Shown: piece by piece, positions 49,049 to 58,178 of the stretch
Numbering within the stretch: the stretch's first letter is position 1
How the letters are laid out: the number at the start of each line of letters is the position of its first letter
NCBI RefSeq assembly: GCF_003075525.1
Contig: NZ_QDDR01000003.1
Span: 124,001-188,000 of the forward strand
From: Pararhodobacter aggregans
GTDB lineage: Bacteria > Pseudomonadota > Alphaproteobacteria > Rhodobacterales > Rhodobacteraceae
Direction of reading: 5' to 3'
Length of the DNA: 64,000 nt
The notes under the pieces: model-generated
Told to the model about the DNA's origin: nothing
The model's input: only the letters and a program-made list of their open reading frames with translations
Database searches by the model: none
Translations under genes and position numbers: made by a program

Positions 49049-49465
49049 ATGTGCGCAAAACGTTTCTCTCAGGGATCGGGTCCCACCCAGCGGCAGCTTC
49101 GCGTCGCCGAGGTCATCCGCCACCGTCTGGCCGAAGTGCTGGCGCGGGGTGATATCCATGATCCCGACCTGTCGCGGCTGGTCATCACCGTGTCCGAGGT
49201 GACCACCTCGCCCGACCTCAAGCACGCCACGGCCTATATCATGCCCCTGGGCGGCGAAGGGGCCGAGGAGGCGCTGAAGGCGCTGCGCCGGTCCAAGGCG
49301 GAACTGCGCCATCATGTGGCGCGCGATCTGGGGCTGAAATACGCGCCCGATCTGAAGTTCGAACTGGACGCCACCTTCGACCGCATGGATGACGCGCGGC
49401 GCATCTTCAACGATCCCCGCGTGCAGGCCGATGTCGCCGCCCGGGACGAGGACGATGAGGAATAG
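49049..49465 (+). CDS. rbfA: Ribosome-binding factor A
   Basis: 138 residues. [50 protein letters not shown] and [34 protein letters not shown] match RbfA throughout; it matures the 30S subunit by acting on the 16S rRNA 5-prime end. The start is uncertain: the methionine of MCAKRF has a close GGAGGG, while one three codons earlier has no site. Overlaps the next gene by eleven bases. Confidence 0.92.
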   Translation: MCAKRFSQGSGPTQRQLRVAEVIRHRLAEVLARGDIHDPDLSRLVITVSEVTTSPDLKHATAYIMPLGGEGAEEALKALRRSKAELRHHVARDLGLKYAPDLKFELDATFDRMDDARRIFNDPRVQADVAARDEDDEE

Positions 49466-50186
49466 CCTCGCCGTCGCGCTGGGACTGGTTCTGGCCGGTC
49501 CCGCCTCGGCCGAATGCCGCGACATGGCATTCGAAGCGCTCAGCTTCTCTGTCTGCGAAGTCACGGCCGATCAGGATCTGCGGCTTTTCCTCGACGATGC
49601 CGAGGGTCAGCGCTTCGGCTCCTTCGCCCGGATCGACGCCGCGCTGAACGCCGAAGGCGCGCATCTGGTCTTCGCCATGAATGCCGGCATGTACCACCCC
49701 GACCGCGCCCCCGTGGGCCTTTACGTCGAGGAGGGCGAGCGCCGCGCCGGGCTGGTCACGCGCGAGGGGCCGGGCAATTTCGGCCTGCTGCCCAATGGTG
49801 TCTTCTGCTTCGGGGACGGCACCCTTGCAGTGATCGAAAGCCGCCGCTTCGCCGAGGAGGCGCCCGCCTGCCGCTTCGCCACGCAATCGGGGCCGATGCT
49901 GGTGATCGACGGCGCGTTGCATCCGCGCTTCCTGCCCGACAGCGACTCGCTGAACCTCAGGAACGGGGTCGGCGTCAGCGCCGACGGGCAGACGGCTTTC
50001 TTCGTCATCTCGGACCAGCCGGTCACCTTCCACCGCTTCGCCCGCTTCTTCCGCGACGAACTGGGCGTGCCCGATGCGCTCTATTTCGACGGCCGGATCT
50101 CGCGGCTTTACGCGCCGGAACTGGGCCGCGACGATTGGGGCGTGCCGATGGGGCCGGTGGTCGGTCTGGTCGCGCCCGGCAGCTGA
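49455..50186 (+). CDS. Phosphodiester glycosidase-like protein (DUF2233)
   Basis: 243 residues. Signal peptide about 1-20 (ending ASAE), then a NAGPA/DUF2233 domain: [70 protein letters not shown] and [13 protein letters not shown]. Family members act on sugar phosphodiesters or teichoic acid-like decorations; here in the periplasm. Begins inside the rbfA end with GAGGACG upstream, so coexpressed with a translation factor. Confidence 0.85.
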   Translation: MRNSLAVALGLVLAGPASAECRDMAFEALSFSVCEVTADQDLRLFLDDAEGQRFGSFARIDAALNAEGAHLVFAMNAGMYHPDRAPVGLYVEEGERRAGLVTREGPGNFGLLPNGVFCFGDGTLAVIESRRFAEEAPACRFATQSGPMLVIDGALHPRFLPDSDSLNLRNGVGVSADGQTAFFVISDQPVTFHRFARFFRDELGVPDALYFDGRISRLYAPELGRDDWGVPMGPVVGLVAPGS

Positions 50187-50237
50187 GGGGGTTCCCCCGG
50201 GCGCCGGGATGCCTATCTGGAGGGGCAGAGGTGCCCC

Positions 50238-51677
50238 ATGCTGACCATTCCCTTCGACAATTCCTATGCCCGCGATCTTGAGGGCATGTATCTGCCGTTC
50301 CAGGGCGCCGTCGCGCCGGAACCGGCCTTGGTCTGGCTGAACGAGGGGCTGGCGGCCGAGCTGGGCCTCGATCCCTTGGCGCTGCGGGAACCGGCGGGCC
50401 TCGCCATGCTGACCGGCGGCGCCATGCCCGAAGGCGCCTCGCCCCTGGCCATGGCCTATGCCGGGCACCAGTTCGGCGGCTTCTCGCCGCAGCTGGGCGA
50501 CGGGCGGGCCATGCTGGTGGGCGAGGTGATCGACCGGCAGGGGCAGCGGCGCGACCTCCATCTGAAGGGCTCGGGCCGGACGCCCTTTTCGCGCGGCGGC
50601 GACGGCAAGGCGGCTTTGGGGCCAGTCCTGCGCGAGGTGATCCTGGGTGAGGCGATGCAGGGCCTTGGCATCCCCACCACCCGGGCGCTGTCGGCCGTGA
50701 CGACGGGCGAGACGGTGTGGCGCGACGGCACGGGGCTGCAAGGCGCGGTGCTGGCCCGGGTCGCGTCCAGCCATCTGCGGGTGGGGACCTTCCAGTTCTT
50801 CTATGCCCGGCGGGAAACCGCCCGGCTGCGGCTGCTGGCCGATTATGCCATCGCCCGGCATGACCCGGATCTGAGCGGCACGCCGGATCGTTACCTCGCC
50901 TTCCTGCACCGGGTCATTGCCCGGCAGATGGCGCTGGTGGCCGGGTGGGTCTCGGTCGGGTTCGTGCATGGGGTGATGAACACCGACAACATGACGATCT
51001 CGGGCGAGACCATCGACTATGGCCCCTGCGCCTTCATCGACGCGCATGATCCGGCGGCGGTGTTTTCCTCGATCGACGCGCAGGGCCGCTATGCCTATGG
51101 CAACCAGCCGCTGCTGGCGCGCTGGAACCTGGCCCGGCTGGCAGAGACGCTGCTGCCGCTGATTGCCGAGAACCCGGACGAGGCGCTGCCGGAATTGCAG
51201 GCGGTGATCGAAGGGGCCGAGGGGCTCTACGCCGCCGAACGCCGCAAGCGGTTCGGGGCGAAACTGGGGGTCACGGGCGCGGACGACGCGCTGATCGACG
51301 GGTTCCTCGACATGCTGACGGCGCAGGGGGCGGATTTCACCGGCGCCTTCCGGGCGCTGTCGGAGGTCGCCCGGGGCAACCGGCTGCCGCTGGGGGCGCT
51401 GATCGGGCGCGATCCACGGCTGGAGGGCTGGCTGGCGGAATGGGACAGCCGCCGCGACCGGACGCCTGAGGCGATGGAGGCGGTGAACCCGCTCTACATC
51501 CCGCGCAACCACCGGGTGGAGGAGGCGCTGGCCGCAGCACAGACAGGCGATCTGGCCCCGATGCAGCGGCTGATGGAGGCGCTGGCCACGCCCTGTGCCG
51601 CGCGGCCCGGTTTCGAGGATCTGGAGGGCCCTGCACCGGCGGGATTCGGCGATTACGTCACTTTCTGCGGCACCTGA
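50238..51677 (+). CDS. selO: SelO/YdiU family protein adenylyltransferase
   Basis: 479 residues of the SelO pseudokinase-like fold. LHLKGSGRTPFSRGGDGKAALGPVLRE is the nucleotide-binding part (Lys, Arg), and FVHGVMNTDNMTISGETIDYGPCAFID holds the Asp and metal-binding Asn/Asp. SelO attaches AMP to protein hydroxyls in redox stress. The C-terminus ends in TFCGT, with Cys in place of selenocysteine. Start at the ATG after GGAGGGGCAGAGGTGCCCC. Own transcript probable, 51 bases after the DUF2233 gene. Confidence 0.93.
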   Translation: MLTIPFDNSYARDLEGMYLPFQGAVAPEPALVWLNEGLAAELGLDPLALREPAGLAMLTGGAMPEGASPLAMAYAGHQFGGFSPQLGDGRAMLVGEVIDRQGQRRDLHLKGSGRTPFSRGGDGKAALGPVLREVILGEAMQGLGIPTTRALSAVTTGETVWRDGTGLQGAVLARVASSHLRVGTFQFFYARRETARLRLLADYAIARHDPDLSGTPDRYLAFLHRVIARQMALVAGWVSVGFVHGVMNTDNMTISGETIDYGPCAFIDAHDPAAVFSSIDAQGRYAYGNQPLLARWNLARLAETLLPLIAENPDEALPELQAVIEGAEGLYAAERRKRFGAKLGVTGADDALIDGFLDMLTAQGADFTGAFRALSEVARGNRLPLGALIGRDPRLEGWLAEWDSRRDRTPEAMEAVNPLYIPRNHRVEEALAAAQTGDLAPMQRLMEALATPCAARPGFEDLEGPAPAGFGDYVTFCGT

Positions 51678-51712
51678 CGAAACCAATCCGGCCCCTGCTG
51701 CGTAGGAGGGGC

Positions 51713-52057
51713 ATGCGCTCGATCCTGACCCTTGTCCTGATCCTGATCCCCGGCCTCGCACCGGCCTTCGAGCCGGTGCGCGACGGCGGCCAGTTCCGCC
51801 ACCTGATCGAAGGGCATGCGCTGACCCGGCTGGGGATCCGGCTTGAGGTGCGGGCGGATGGCCAGATCACCGGGCGCGGCATGGGCCGGCCGGTCAGCGG
51901 CGAATGGCAATGGCGGGACGGGTATTTCTGCCGGACGCTGTTTTGGGGCGACACGGATCTGGGCGCCGATTGTCAGGCGGTACTGCGGGACGGCGACGAA
52001 TTGCGCTTCGTCACCGAACGCGGCGCGGGGATCCATGCGGATTTCCGGCTGCGGTGA
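51713..52057 (+). CDS. Small secreted protein, conserved in Rhodobacteraceae
   Basis: 114 residues with signal peptide about 1-18 (ending APAF) and a compact beta domain: GQFRHLIEGHALTRLGIRLEVRADGQITGRG, EWQWRDGYFCRTLFWGDTDLGADCQAVLRDGDELRFV. The two Cys are placed to form a disulfide. Homologues are often mislabelled as dihydrodipicolinate reductase; nothing in the sequence supports that. Follows selO by 35 bases. Confidence 0.75.
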   Translation: MRSILTLVLILIPGLAPAFEPVRDGGQFRHLIEGHALTRLGIRLEVRADGQITGRGMGRPVSGEWQWRDGYFCRTLFWGDTDLGADCQAVLRDGDELRFVTERGAGIHADFRLR

Positions 52058-52058
52058 G

Positions 52059-52079
52059 GGATGGGCGAATCGCCCATCC
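52059..52079. repeat. GGATGGGC palindrome family, copy C
   Basis: GGATGGGCGA and TCGCCCATCC separated by one base, followed by TAC as in copy A. It is two bases after the secreted protein gene stop and eight before the end of the convergent DUF1674 gene, again between converging genes. Confidence 0.75.
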
Positions 52080-52086
52080 TACGGGC

Positions 52087-52278
52087 TCAGAAATCGACCG
52101 CGATGCCCTTCTTCTCCCAATCGCCATAGCGCACGGGCTCAGGCCCGTTGCGGCCACCCAGTTTCTTGGGCAGGGTCGCGGCCTCGGCTTCGGCCTTCTG
52201 GCGGCGTTCCTCGGCCTCGGCCAGGGCGCGTCGGGCGGCCGGTGGCAGGTCGGAGGCGGGCAGGTCGGAGGCGGACAT
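52087..52278 (-). CDS. DUF1674 protein (SDHAF4-like)
   Basis: 63 residues: a charged coiled-coil-like helix (RRALAEAEERRQKAEAEAA) and the family C-terminus GGRNGPEPVRYGDWEKKGIAVDF. Mitochondrial relatives (SDHAF4) assist succinate dehydrogenase flavoprotein assembly; the bacterial function is inferred from that. The first ten residues contain a duplicated ASDLP. No ribosome-binding site stronger than GAGGAAAGCCG. Confidence 0.85.
   Translation of the reverse strand: MSASDLPASDLPPAARRALAEAEERRQKAEAEAATLPKKLGGRNGPEPVRYGDWEKKGIAVDF
52244..52273 (-). repeat. 15-bp tandem duplication at the start of the DUF1674 gene
   Basis: GGCAGGTCGGAGGCG occurs twice without a gap and encodes ASDLP-ASDLP at residues 3-12. 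In frame and identical in both copies, so recent, probably by slippage. Confidence 0.8.
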
Positions 52279-52354
52279 CGGCTTTCCTCTCGTCGGTGGG
52301 CGGGATAAGGGCTAGGTAGCCCCCTGCCCCAAGCGAAACAAGCCCGAGGACCCG

Positions 52355-53578
52355 ATGTCGCCCAGCCAAGACCCGCGCCGCATGGCTGCCACGCTGGTGG
52401 CGGGCGTCGTCGGCGGCGCCATGCTGCCCGAGGTGCCGCTGCCGCCCGCAGACCCCGCCGACCGGGCCCGCGCCCAGCGGCTGGCGCTGGCCACCCTGCG
52501 CAATTTCGCCCGCACCCAGGCAGTGCTGGCGCCGCTGATGGCCCGCGAACCGGCGCCTCTGGTGATGGCGGCGCTCAGGGTCGCCACGGTCGAGCTGCTG
52601 GAACTGGGCGAGGCGCCGCATGGCGTGGTCAGCGCCACGGTGAACGGGCTGAAGGCCGACCGCCAGACCGCCCGCGCCGCCGGACTGGCCAATGCCGTGC
52701 TGCGCCGGGTCGCTGGGGTCGAGGGCTGGGCCGATCTGCCGGTGCAGCCGCTGCCCGGCTGGCTGCGCCGCCGGTTGCGGGGGCTCTGGGGCGAGGAGGT
52801 CGTCAAGGCCATCGAGGCCGCGCATCACCGGACCCCGCCGCTGGACCTGAGCCTCAAGCCCGGCAAGACCGCGCCCGAGGGGGCCGAGCCCGTCGCATCC
52901 TCGTGGCGGTTGCCGGCCGGGGTGCAGGTCAGCGCCCTGCCCGGCTTTGCCGAGGGCGATTGGTGGATTCAGGACGCCGCCGCCGCCCTGCCCGCGACGC
53001 TGCTGGCGGTGCAACCCGGCGAGACGGTGCTGGACCTCTGCGCCGCGCCCGGGGGCAAGACGATGCAGCTGGCGGCCCGGGGCGCCGAGGTCACGGCGCT
53101 CGACCTCAGCGCGCCGCGGCTGAAACGGCTGTCCGAGAACCTCGCCCGCACCGGCCTCTCCGCCCGGATCGTCACGGCCGATGCGCTGGACTGGAGCCCG
53201 GAGGCGCCGGTCGATGCCGTGCTTCTGGACGCGCCCTGTTCGGCCACCGGCACGATCCGCCGTCACCCCGACCTGCCCTTCGTGCGCAAACCCGCCGATG
53301 TGGAGGCGCTGACCGCCTTGCAGGGGCAGCTTCTGGACCGGGCGCTGGGCTTCCTCAGACCCGGCGGGCGGCTGGTCTATTGCACCTGCTCGCTTCTGCC
53401 CGAGGAGGGCGAGGCGCAGGTCTCCGCCGCGCTGCAACGCCATCCCGGCCTGACCGCCGGGACCCCGGCCCTGCCCCTGGGTCGCGCCACGCCCGAGGGT
53501 GGCTGGCGCCTGCGCCCCGACGATCACGAAGGGGGCATCGACGGCTTCTACATGGCGCTCCTCCGCCAGAGAGGATGA
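52355..53578 (+). CDS. rsmB: 16S rRNA (cytosine-C5)-methyltransferase RsmB
   Basis: 407 residues. N-terminal NusB-like helical domain (about 5-140), then the m5C methyltransferase: VLDLCAAPGGKTMQLA (SAM loop), TALDLSAPRLKRL, DAPCSATGTIRRHPD (Cys) and VYCTCSLLPEEGEAQV (catalytic Cys). It methylates C967 of 16S rRNA. GAGGACCCG stands before the ATG. Start of the conserved block toward purH. Confidence 0.92.
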   Translation: MSPSQDPRRMAATLVAGVVGGAMLPEVPLPPADPADRARAQRLALATLRNFARTQAVLAPLMAREPAPLVMAALRVATVELLELGEAPHGVVSATVNGLKADRQTARAAGLANAVLRRVAGVEGWADLPVQPLPGWLRRRLRGLWGEEVVKAIEAAHHRTPPLDLSLKPGKTAPEGAEPVASSWRLPAGVQVSALPGFAEGDWWIQDAAAALPATLLAVQPGETVLDLCAAPGGKTMQLAARGAEVTALDLSAPRLKRLSENLARTGLSARIVTADALDWSPEAPVDAVLLDAPCSATGTIRRHPDLPFVRKPADVEALTALQGQLLDRALGFLRPGGRLVYCTCSLLPEEGEAQVSAALQRHPGLTAGTPALPLGRATPEGGWRLRPDDHEGGIDGFYMALLRQRG

Positions 53579-53615
53579 CAGAAGCCGCCCTTGGCGCTAT
53601 GCCCGAGGGAAAAGA

Positions 53616-55382
53616 ATGGTGAGGGCCATGGAGCAGGGCTGGAGCGCGCGCAAGACACGGTGGGGCAACCGCCTTGCCGCGCGTGCGGTGCGCTCGGCGC
53701 CCCCGGCGGGCGGCTTCGTGTCGATGCCGGAACCCCGCACCGTGGGCTTTTACGCCAAGGGCCGGCAACTGGCGCAGGGCAATTTCCTGCTGGCCGGGCA
53801 TATGGTGGAAACGCTGGCGCCCTGGGATGTGGAGCCCCCCTCGCAGGGCTTTGCGGCCGAGTTGCACGGCATGGCCTGGCTCGACCATCTGGCGGCCAAT
53901 GGCGACCGCGAGGCGCGGCTCAAGGCGCAGGCCTGGGTCAGCGACTGGATCCAGCGCTTCGGCATGGGCGACGGCCCGGGCTGGACGCCGGATGTGACCG
54001 GCCGAAGGGTGCTGCGCTGGCTGCATCACGCGGTGTTCCTGACCGTGGGCCGCGAGGCCGAGGAGAACCAGCCCTTCTTCGCCGCGCTGGGCCGGCAGAC
54101 CGCCTTCCTGGCCCGCCGCTGGCGCCATGCCACCCCCGGCCTGCCCCGGTTCGAGGCGCTGACCGGCCTCCTTTACGCCGCCTTCGCCCTGATCGGGATG
54201 GAGCCGCACCGCGGCGAGGCGGTGAGCGCCCTGACCCGCGCCTGCACCGACGACATCGCCGCCGACGGCGGCCTTGCCAGCCGCAATCCCGAGGATCTGC
54301 TGGAGACCTTCACCCTGCTGACCTGGGCGCTGCGGGCGCTGGAGGATGCCGGGGCACCGATCCCCCCGGCGCTGGAAACCGCGCTGGGCCGGATCGCGCC
54401 CTGCCTCAGGACGCTCAGACACGCCGATGGCGGGCTCTGCCGTTTCCATGGCGGGGGCCGGGGGATGGAGGGGCGGCTGGAACACGCGCTGTCCATCGCC
54501 GCTGTGCCGGTCCGCCCCAACCGGACGCTGGCCATGGGCTATGCCCGGCTCGAAGGCGGGCGGACGACGGTGCTGGTCGACGCTGCCGCTCCGCCCGGCG
54601 GACCCTCGGCGCGGCAGGCGCATGCCTCGATGCTGGCGTTTGAACTGACCTCGAACCGGCGGCCCCTGGTGGTCAGCTCAGGCTCGGGCGTGCCGTTCGG
54701 GCCGGAATGGGAAAAGGCCGGGCGCGCCACCAATTCGCATTCGACCCTCTCGCTCGACGGCTTCTCCTCGGCCCGCTTCGGCCGCATCTCGCGCCCCGAG
54801 GAAGGCGGCGCGCCCTTGGTCGAGGGGCCCTCGCTGGTCACCCAGCACCGCTCGGACGAGCGCGACGGATCGTCGCTGCTGCTCAGCCACGACGGCTATG
54901 TGCCGACCCATGGTCTGACGCATATCCGCACGCTGAGCATGGGGCGCGACGGGCGGGTGCTGCTGGGCGAGGATACGCTGGCCGCGCTGGAACCGGCCCA
55001 TCGCAAGACCTTCGAGGCGGTGCTGATGCGCGGCAAAATGCGCGGCGTTTCCTATGCCTTGCGCTTTCATCTGCATCCCGATGCCGATGCGTCCCTTGAT
55101 ATGAACGGCAGCGCCGTGTCGGTGGCGCTGCCCTCGGGCGAGATCTGGGTCTTCCGATTCGACGGCGCCGGGCGGCTGTCGCTGGAGCCCTCGGTCTATC
55201 TGGAAAAGGGGCGGCTGGCGCCCCGGCCCTGCCAGCAGGTGGTCATCCGGGGCGTGATCCTGGACGATAGCGCGCAGATAAACTGGACACTCGCCAAGGC
55301 ACGCGATACCCCGCTCGCGATTCGCGACATCGGCCGCGACGACGACCTGGCCCTGCCGCGTGACCTGTTCGCCCTGGATTGA
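53616..55382 (+). CDS. Heparinase II/III family protein
   Basis: 588 residues: an N-terminal alpha/alpha toroid (about 60-300, [63 protein letters not shown]) and a C-terminal beta-sandwich with the heparinase II/III motif [12 protein letters not shown] (catalytic-type His/Tyr side) and TRTLSMGRD-like [18 protein letters not shown]. No signal peptide, so the substrate meets it in the cytosol or it is not secreted. GAGGGA six bases before the ATG. Always beside purH in relatives I recall. Confidence 0.85.
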   Translation: MVRAMEQGWSARKTRWGNRLAARAVRSAPPAGGFVSMPEPRTVGFYAKGRQLAQGNFLLAGHMVETLAPWDVEPPSQGFAAELHGMAWLDHLAANGDREARLKAQAWVSDWIQRFGMGDGPGWTPDVTGRRVLRWLHHAVFLTVGREAEENQPFFAALGRQTAFLARRWRHATPGLPRFEALTGLLYAAFALIGMEPHRGEAVSALTRACTDDIAADGGLASRNPEDLLETFTLLTWALRALEDAGAPIPPALETALGRIAPCLRTLRHADGGLCRFHGGGRGMEGRLEHALSIAAVPVRPNRTLAMGYARLEGGRTTVLVDAAAPPGGPSARQAHASMLAFELTSNRRPLVVSSGSGVPFGPEWEKAGRATNSHSTLSLDGFSSARFGRISRPEEGGAPLVEGPSLVTQHRSDERDGSSLLLSHDGYVPTHGLTHIRTLSMGRDGRVLLGEDTLAALEPAHRKTFEAVLMRGKMRGVSYALRFHLHPDADASLDMNGSAVSVALPSGEIWVFRFDGAGRLSLEPSVYLEKGRLAPRPCQQVVIRGVILDDSAQINWTLAKARDTPLAIRDIGRDDDLALPRDLFALD

Positions 55383-55396
55383 GGAAGCCCTCCGAA

Positions 55397-56980
55397 ATGA
55401 CCGATCTTGTCCCCGTCAAACGCGCCCTTCTTTCGGTTTCCGACAAGGGCGGCCTGATCGAACTGGGCCAGGCGCTCGCCGCCAAGGGCGTTGACCTCGT
55501 ATCCACCGGCGGCACCGCCAAGGCGCTGCGCGAGGCGGGGCTGGCGGTGAAGGACGTGGCCGATCTGACCGGTTTCCCCGAGATGATGGACGGGCGCGTC
55601 AAGACGCTGCATCCGATGGTCCATGGCGGGCTGCTGGCCCTGCGCGAGGATGCGGGGCATCTGGCCTCCATGGCCGACCACGGGATCCTGCCGATCGACC
55701 TGCTGGTCGTGAACCTCTACCCGTTCGAGGCCACTGTCGCGAAGGGCGGCGATTACGACGATTGCGTGGAGAACATCGACATCGGCGGCCCGGCCATGCT
55801 GCGCGCCGCCGCCAAGAACCACGCCTATGTCACCGTGATTACCGACCCCGAGGATTACGCACCCCTTCTGGCGCAACTGGAACAGGGCGGCACCACGCTG
55901 CGTTTCCGGCAGGAATGCGCGGCGAACACCTATGCCCGGACCGCGGCCTATGACGCGGCAGTTTCGGCGTGGTTCGCGAAGACGCTGGAAACCCCGGCGC
56001 CGCGCCGCCGTGCCTTTGCCGGCACGCTGGCCCAGACCCTGCGCTACGGCGAGAACCCGCATCAATCGGCGGCCTTCTATACCGATGGCACCGGCCGCCC
56101 GGGCGTGGCCACCGCCGTGCAGCATCAGGGCAAGGAACTGTCCTACAACAACATCAACGACACCGACGCGGCTTTCGAGCTGGTGGCGGAATTCGACCCC
56201 TCCGAAGGCGCCGCCTGCGCCATCATCAAGCACGCCAACCCCTGCGGCGTGGCGAAGGGCAAGACCCTGCTCGAGGCCTACAAGGCCGCGTTTGACTGCG
56301 ACCGGACCTCGGCCTTCGGCGGCATCGTGGCGCTGAACCGGCCGCTCGATGCCGAGACCGCGCAGGAGATCACCGGCATCTTCACCGAGGTCGTCATCGC
56401 CCCCGGCGCCTCGGACGAGGCGAAAGCCATCTTCGCCGCCAAGAAGAACCTGCGCCTCTTGACCACCGAGGGGCTGCCGGATGTGCGCGACGGCGGGCTG
56501 ACCTTCCGCCAGGTCGCCGGCGGGTTCCTGGTGCAGGACAAGGACAACGGCTTTGTCGGGCTGGACGATCTGAAGGTCGTGACGAAGAAGGCGCCGACGC
56601 CTGAGCAGATGGCCGACCTGCTGCTCGCGTGGAAGATCGCCAAGCACGTCAAGTCGAACGCCATCGTCTATGTCAAGGACGGCGCCACGGTCGGCGTCGG
56701 CGCGGGCCAGATGAGCCGGGTCGATTCGGCCCTGATCGCCGCCAAGAAGGCCGAACGCATGGCCGAGGCGCTGGGCCTGCCCCAGCCCCTGACCATCGGC
56801 TCGGCGGTGGCCTCGGACGCGTTCTTCCCCTTCCCCGACGGGCTGATGGAAGCGGCGGCCGCGGGCGCGACCTGCGTCATCCAGCCCGGCGGCTCGATGC
56901 GCGACGCCGAGGTGATCGCCGCCGCCGACGAGGCCGGGCTCGCCATGGTCTTCACCGGCATGCGCCATTTCCGGCATTGA
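55397..56980 (+). CDS. purH: Bifunctional AICAR formyltransferase / IMP cyclohydrolase
   Basis: 527 residues. N-terminal IMP cyclohydrolase ([45 protein letters not shown]) and C-terminal AICAR transformylase (ETP region, [26 protein letters not shown] with His, [26 protein letters not shown]). Last two steps of purine synthesis. A TTG overlapping the upstream stop is an alternative start; MTDLVPVK is the usual one. Confidence 0.96.
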   Translation: MTDLVPVKRALLSVSDKGGLIELGQALAAKGVDLVSTGGTAKALREAGLAVKDVADLTGFPEMMDGRVKTLHPMVHGGLLALREDAGHLASMADHGILPIDLLVVNLYPFEATVAKGGDYDDCVENIDIGGPAMLRAAAKNHAYVTVITDPEDYAPLLAQLEQGGTTLRFRQECAANTYARTAAYDAAVSAWFAKTLETPAPRRRAFAGTLAQTLRYGENPHQSAAFYTDGTGRPGVATAVQHQGKELSYNNINDTDAAFELVAEFDPSEGAACAIIKHANPCGVAKGKTLLEAYKAAFDCDRTSAFGGIVALNRPLDAETAQEITGIFTEVVIAPGASDEAKAIFAAKKNLRLLTTEGLPDVRDGGLTFRQVAGGFLVQDKDNGFVGLDDLKVVTKKAPTPEQMADLLLAWKIAKHVKSNAIVYVKDGATVGVGAGQMSRVDSALIAAKKAERMAEALGLPQPLTIGSAVASDAFFPFPDGLMEAAAAGATCVIQPGGSMRDAEVIAAADEAGLAMVFTGMRHFRH

Positions 56981-56984
56981 TCGC

Positions 56985-57476
56985 ATGCGGCTGACCTTTA
57001 TCACCGCCCTCGTCACCCTCTTGGCCGACCAGATCCTGAAATGGCTCGTGGTCGTCGGCCTGAACCTGCGCGAAATCCTGCTGATCGAGGTCTGGCCGCC
57101 CTATCTGACCCTGTCCATGGCCTGGAACCGGGGCGTCAATTTCGGCCTTTTCGCCGATGAGTCGCCGGTCCTGCGCTGGGCGCTGATCGTGCTGCCGGTG
57201 GTGGTGACGGTCTGGGTCTGGCGCTGGGTCCGACGCGAGGGCGGCAGCCCCCTGATGCGGGCCTCGGCCGGACTTTTGATCGGCGGCGCGCTGGGCAATG
57301 CCATCGACCGGCTGGTCTGGGGCGCGGTTGCGGATTTCCTCAACGTTTCCTGCTGCGGCTTCACCAACCCCTGGGCCTTCAACGTGGCCGATATTGCCAT
57401 CTTCGTGGGCGCCTTCGGGCTGATCCTCGCCGCGGGGGGAAAAACGCCCCGTGACGACCGCGCCAGCATGGGCTAA
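56985..57476 (+). CDS. lspA: Lipoprotein signal peptidase (signal peptidase II)
   Basis: 163 residues, four helices. [31 protein letters not shown] (first catalytic Asp) and [13 protein letters not shown] (second catalytic Asp) are the LspA signature. It cleaves prolipoproteins such as the DUF3035 one encoded next. Starts four bases after purH, thus cotranscribed. Confidence 0.95.
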   Translation: MRLTFITALVTLLADQILKWLVVVGLNLREILLIEVWPPYLTLSMAWNRGVNFGLFADESPVLRWALIVLPVVVTVWVWRWVRREGGSPLMRASAGLLIGGALGNAIDRLVWGAVADFLNVSCCGFTNPWAFNVADIAIFVGAFGLILAAGGKTPRDDRASMG

Positions 57477-57512
57477 GACAGGGCAACTTTCCTGCCGCTG
57501 TCCGAGACCGGG

Positions 57513-58046
57513 ATGACCCTTCTTCGCCTCTGCACCCTTGCCACGATCGGCGCCCTGGCCTTGGGCGCCTGCTCGCGCAATGGCGACGTGCCCTTGCTGA
57601 TGAACGCCTCGGCCCGGCAGGATTCGCCTGACGAATTCTCGGTCCTGCCGACGCAGCCGCTGCAGGCACCGCCCGATTTCAGCTCGCTGCCGACACCGAC
57701 GCCGGGGGGCTCGAACCTTGTCGATCCCGATCCGCGCGCGTCGGTCGTGGCGGCGCTGGGCGGCCGGGTCTCGGCCGAACGCACCGGCAGCGTGCCCGCC
57801 GCCGATGCCGGGCTGCTGGCCTATGCCGGGCGCAACGGGGTCACCCCCGATATCCGCACCACGCTGGCGGTCGAGGACGAGGACGTCCGCCGTCAGGGCG
57901 GCGGCCGCATCCTGGAGCGGATGTTCAACACCAACCTCTACCGCCGCGCCTATGAGGAGCAGATCCTCGACCCGCAGGCGGAATTGCAGCGCTGGCGGGC
58001 CCGGGGCGTTCGCACCCCGGCCGCGCCGCCGCCGCCGCAGAACTGA
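57513..58046 (+). CDS. DUF3035 lipoprotein
   Basis: 177 residues. Lipobox LGAC (Cys about 20), then a polar chain: DEFSVLPTQPLQAPPDFSSLP is the DUF3035 motif, ending in a Pro-rich tail (APPPPQ). Probably anchored to the outer membrane. Located between lspA and two M16 peptidases, a conserved position. Function unknown. Confidence 0.85.
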   Translation: MTLLRLCTLATIGALALGACSRNGDVPLLMNASARQDSPDEFSVLPTQPLQAPPDFSSLPTPTPGGSNLVDPDPRASVVAALGGRVSAERTGSVPAADAGLLAYAGRNGVTPDIRTTLAVEDEDVRRQGGGRILERMFNTNLYRRAYEEQILDPQAELQRWRARGVRTPAAPPPPQN

Positions 58047-58178
58047 GCGCCCCGAGACGCTTCGCGACACGCTTCCCGACACGGCCCCCGACACTGAGGC
58101 TTCACAAACGCGGCACACCCCGTTGCGCCGCGCCTGTGCCGCGGTCATTCTGCCCCGACTGACCGCGGAGCCCTTTTC

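Noticed and set aside
48959-49564. Extension of dapB upstream through the rbfA region
   Set aside because: The frame is open but its product is unrelated to DapB; a strong AGGAG sits before the MTDTAAPLP methionine and rbfA occupies the other strand.
49407-51761. A 784-codon minus-strand frame opposite the DUF2233 and selO genes
   Set aside because: Shadow of confident plus-strand genes, without ribosome-binding site or recognisable motif.
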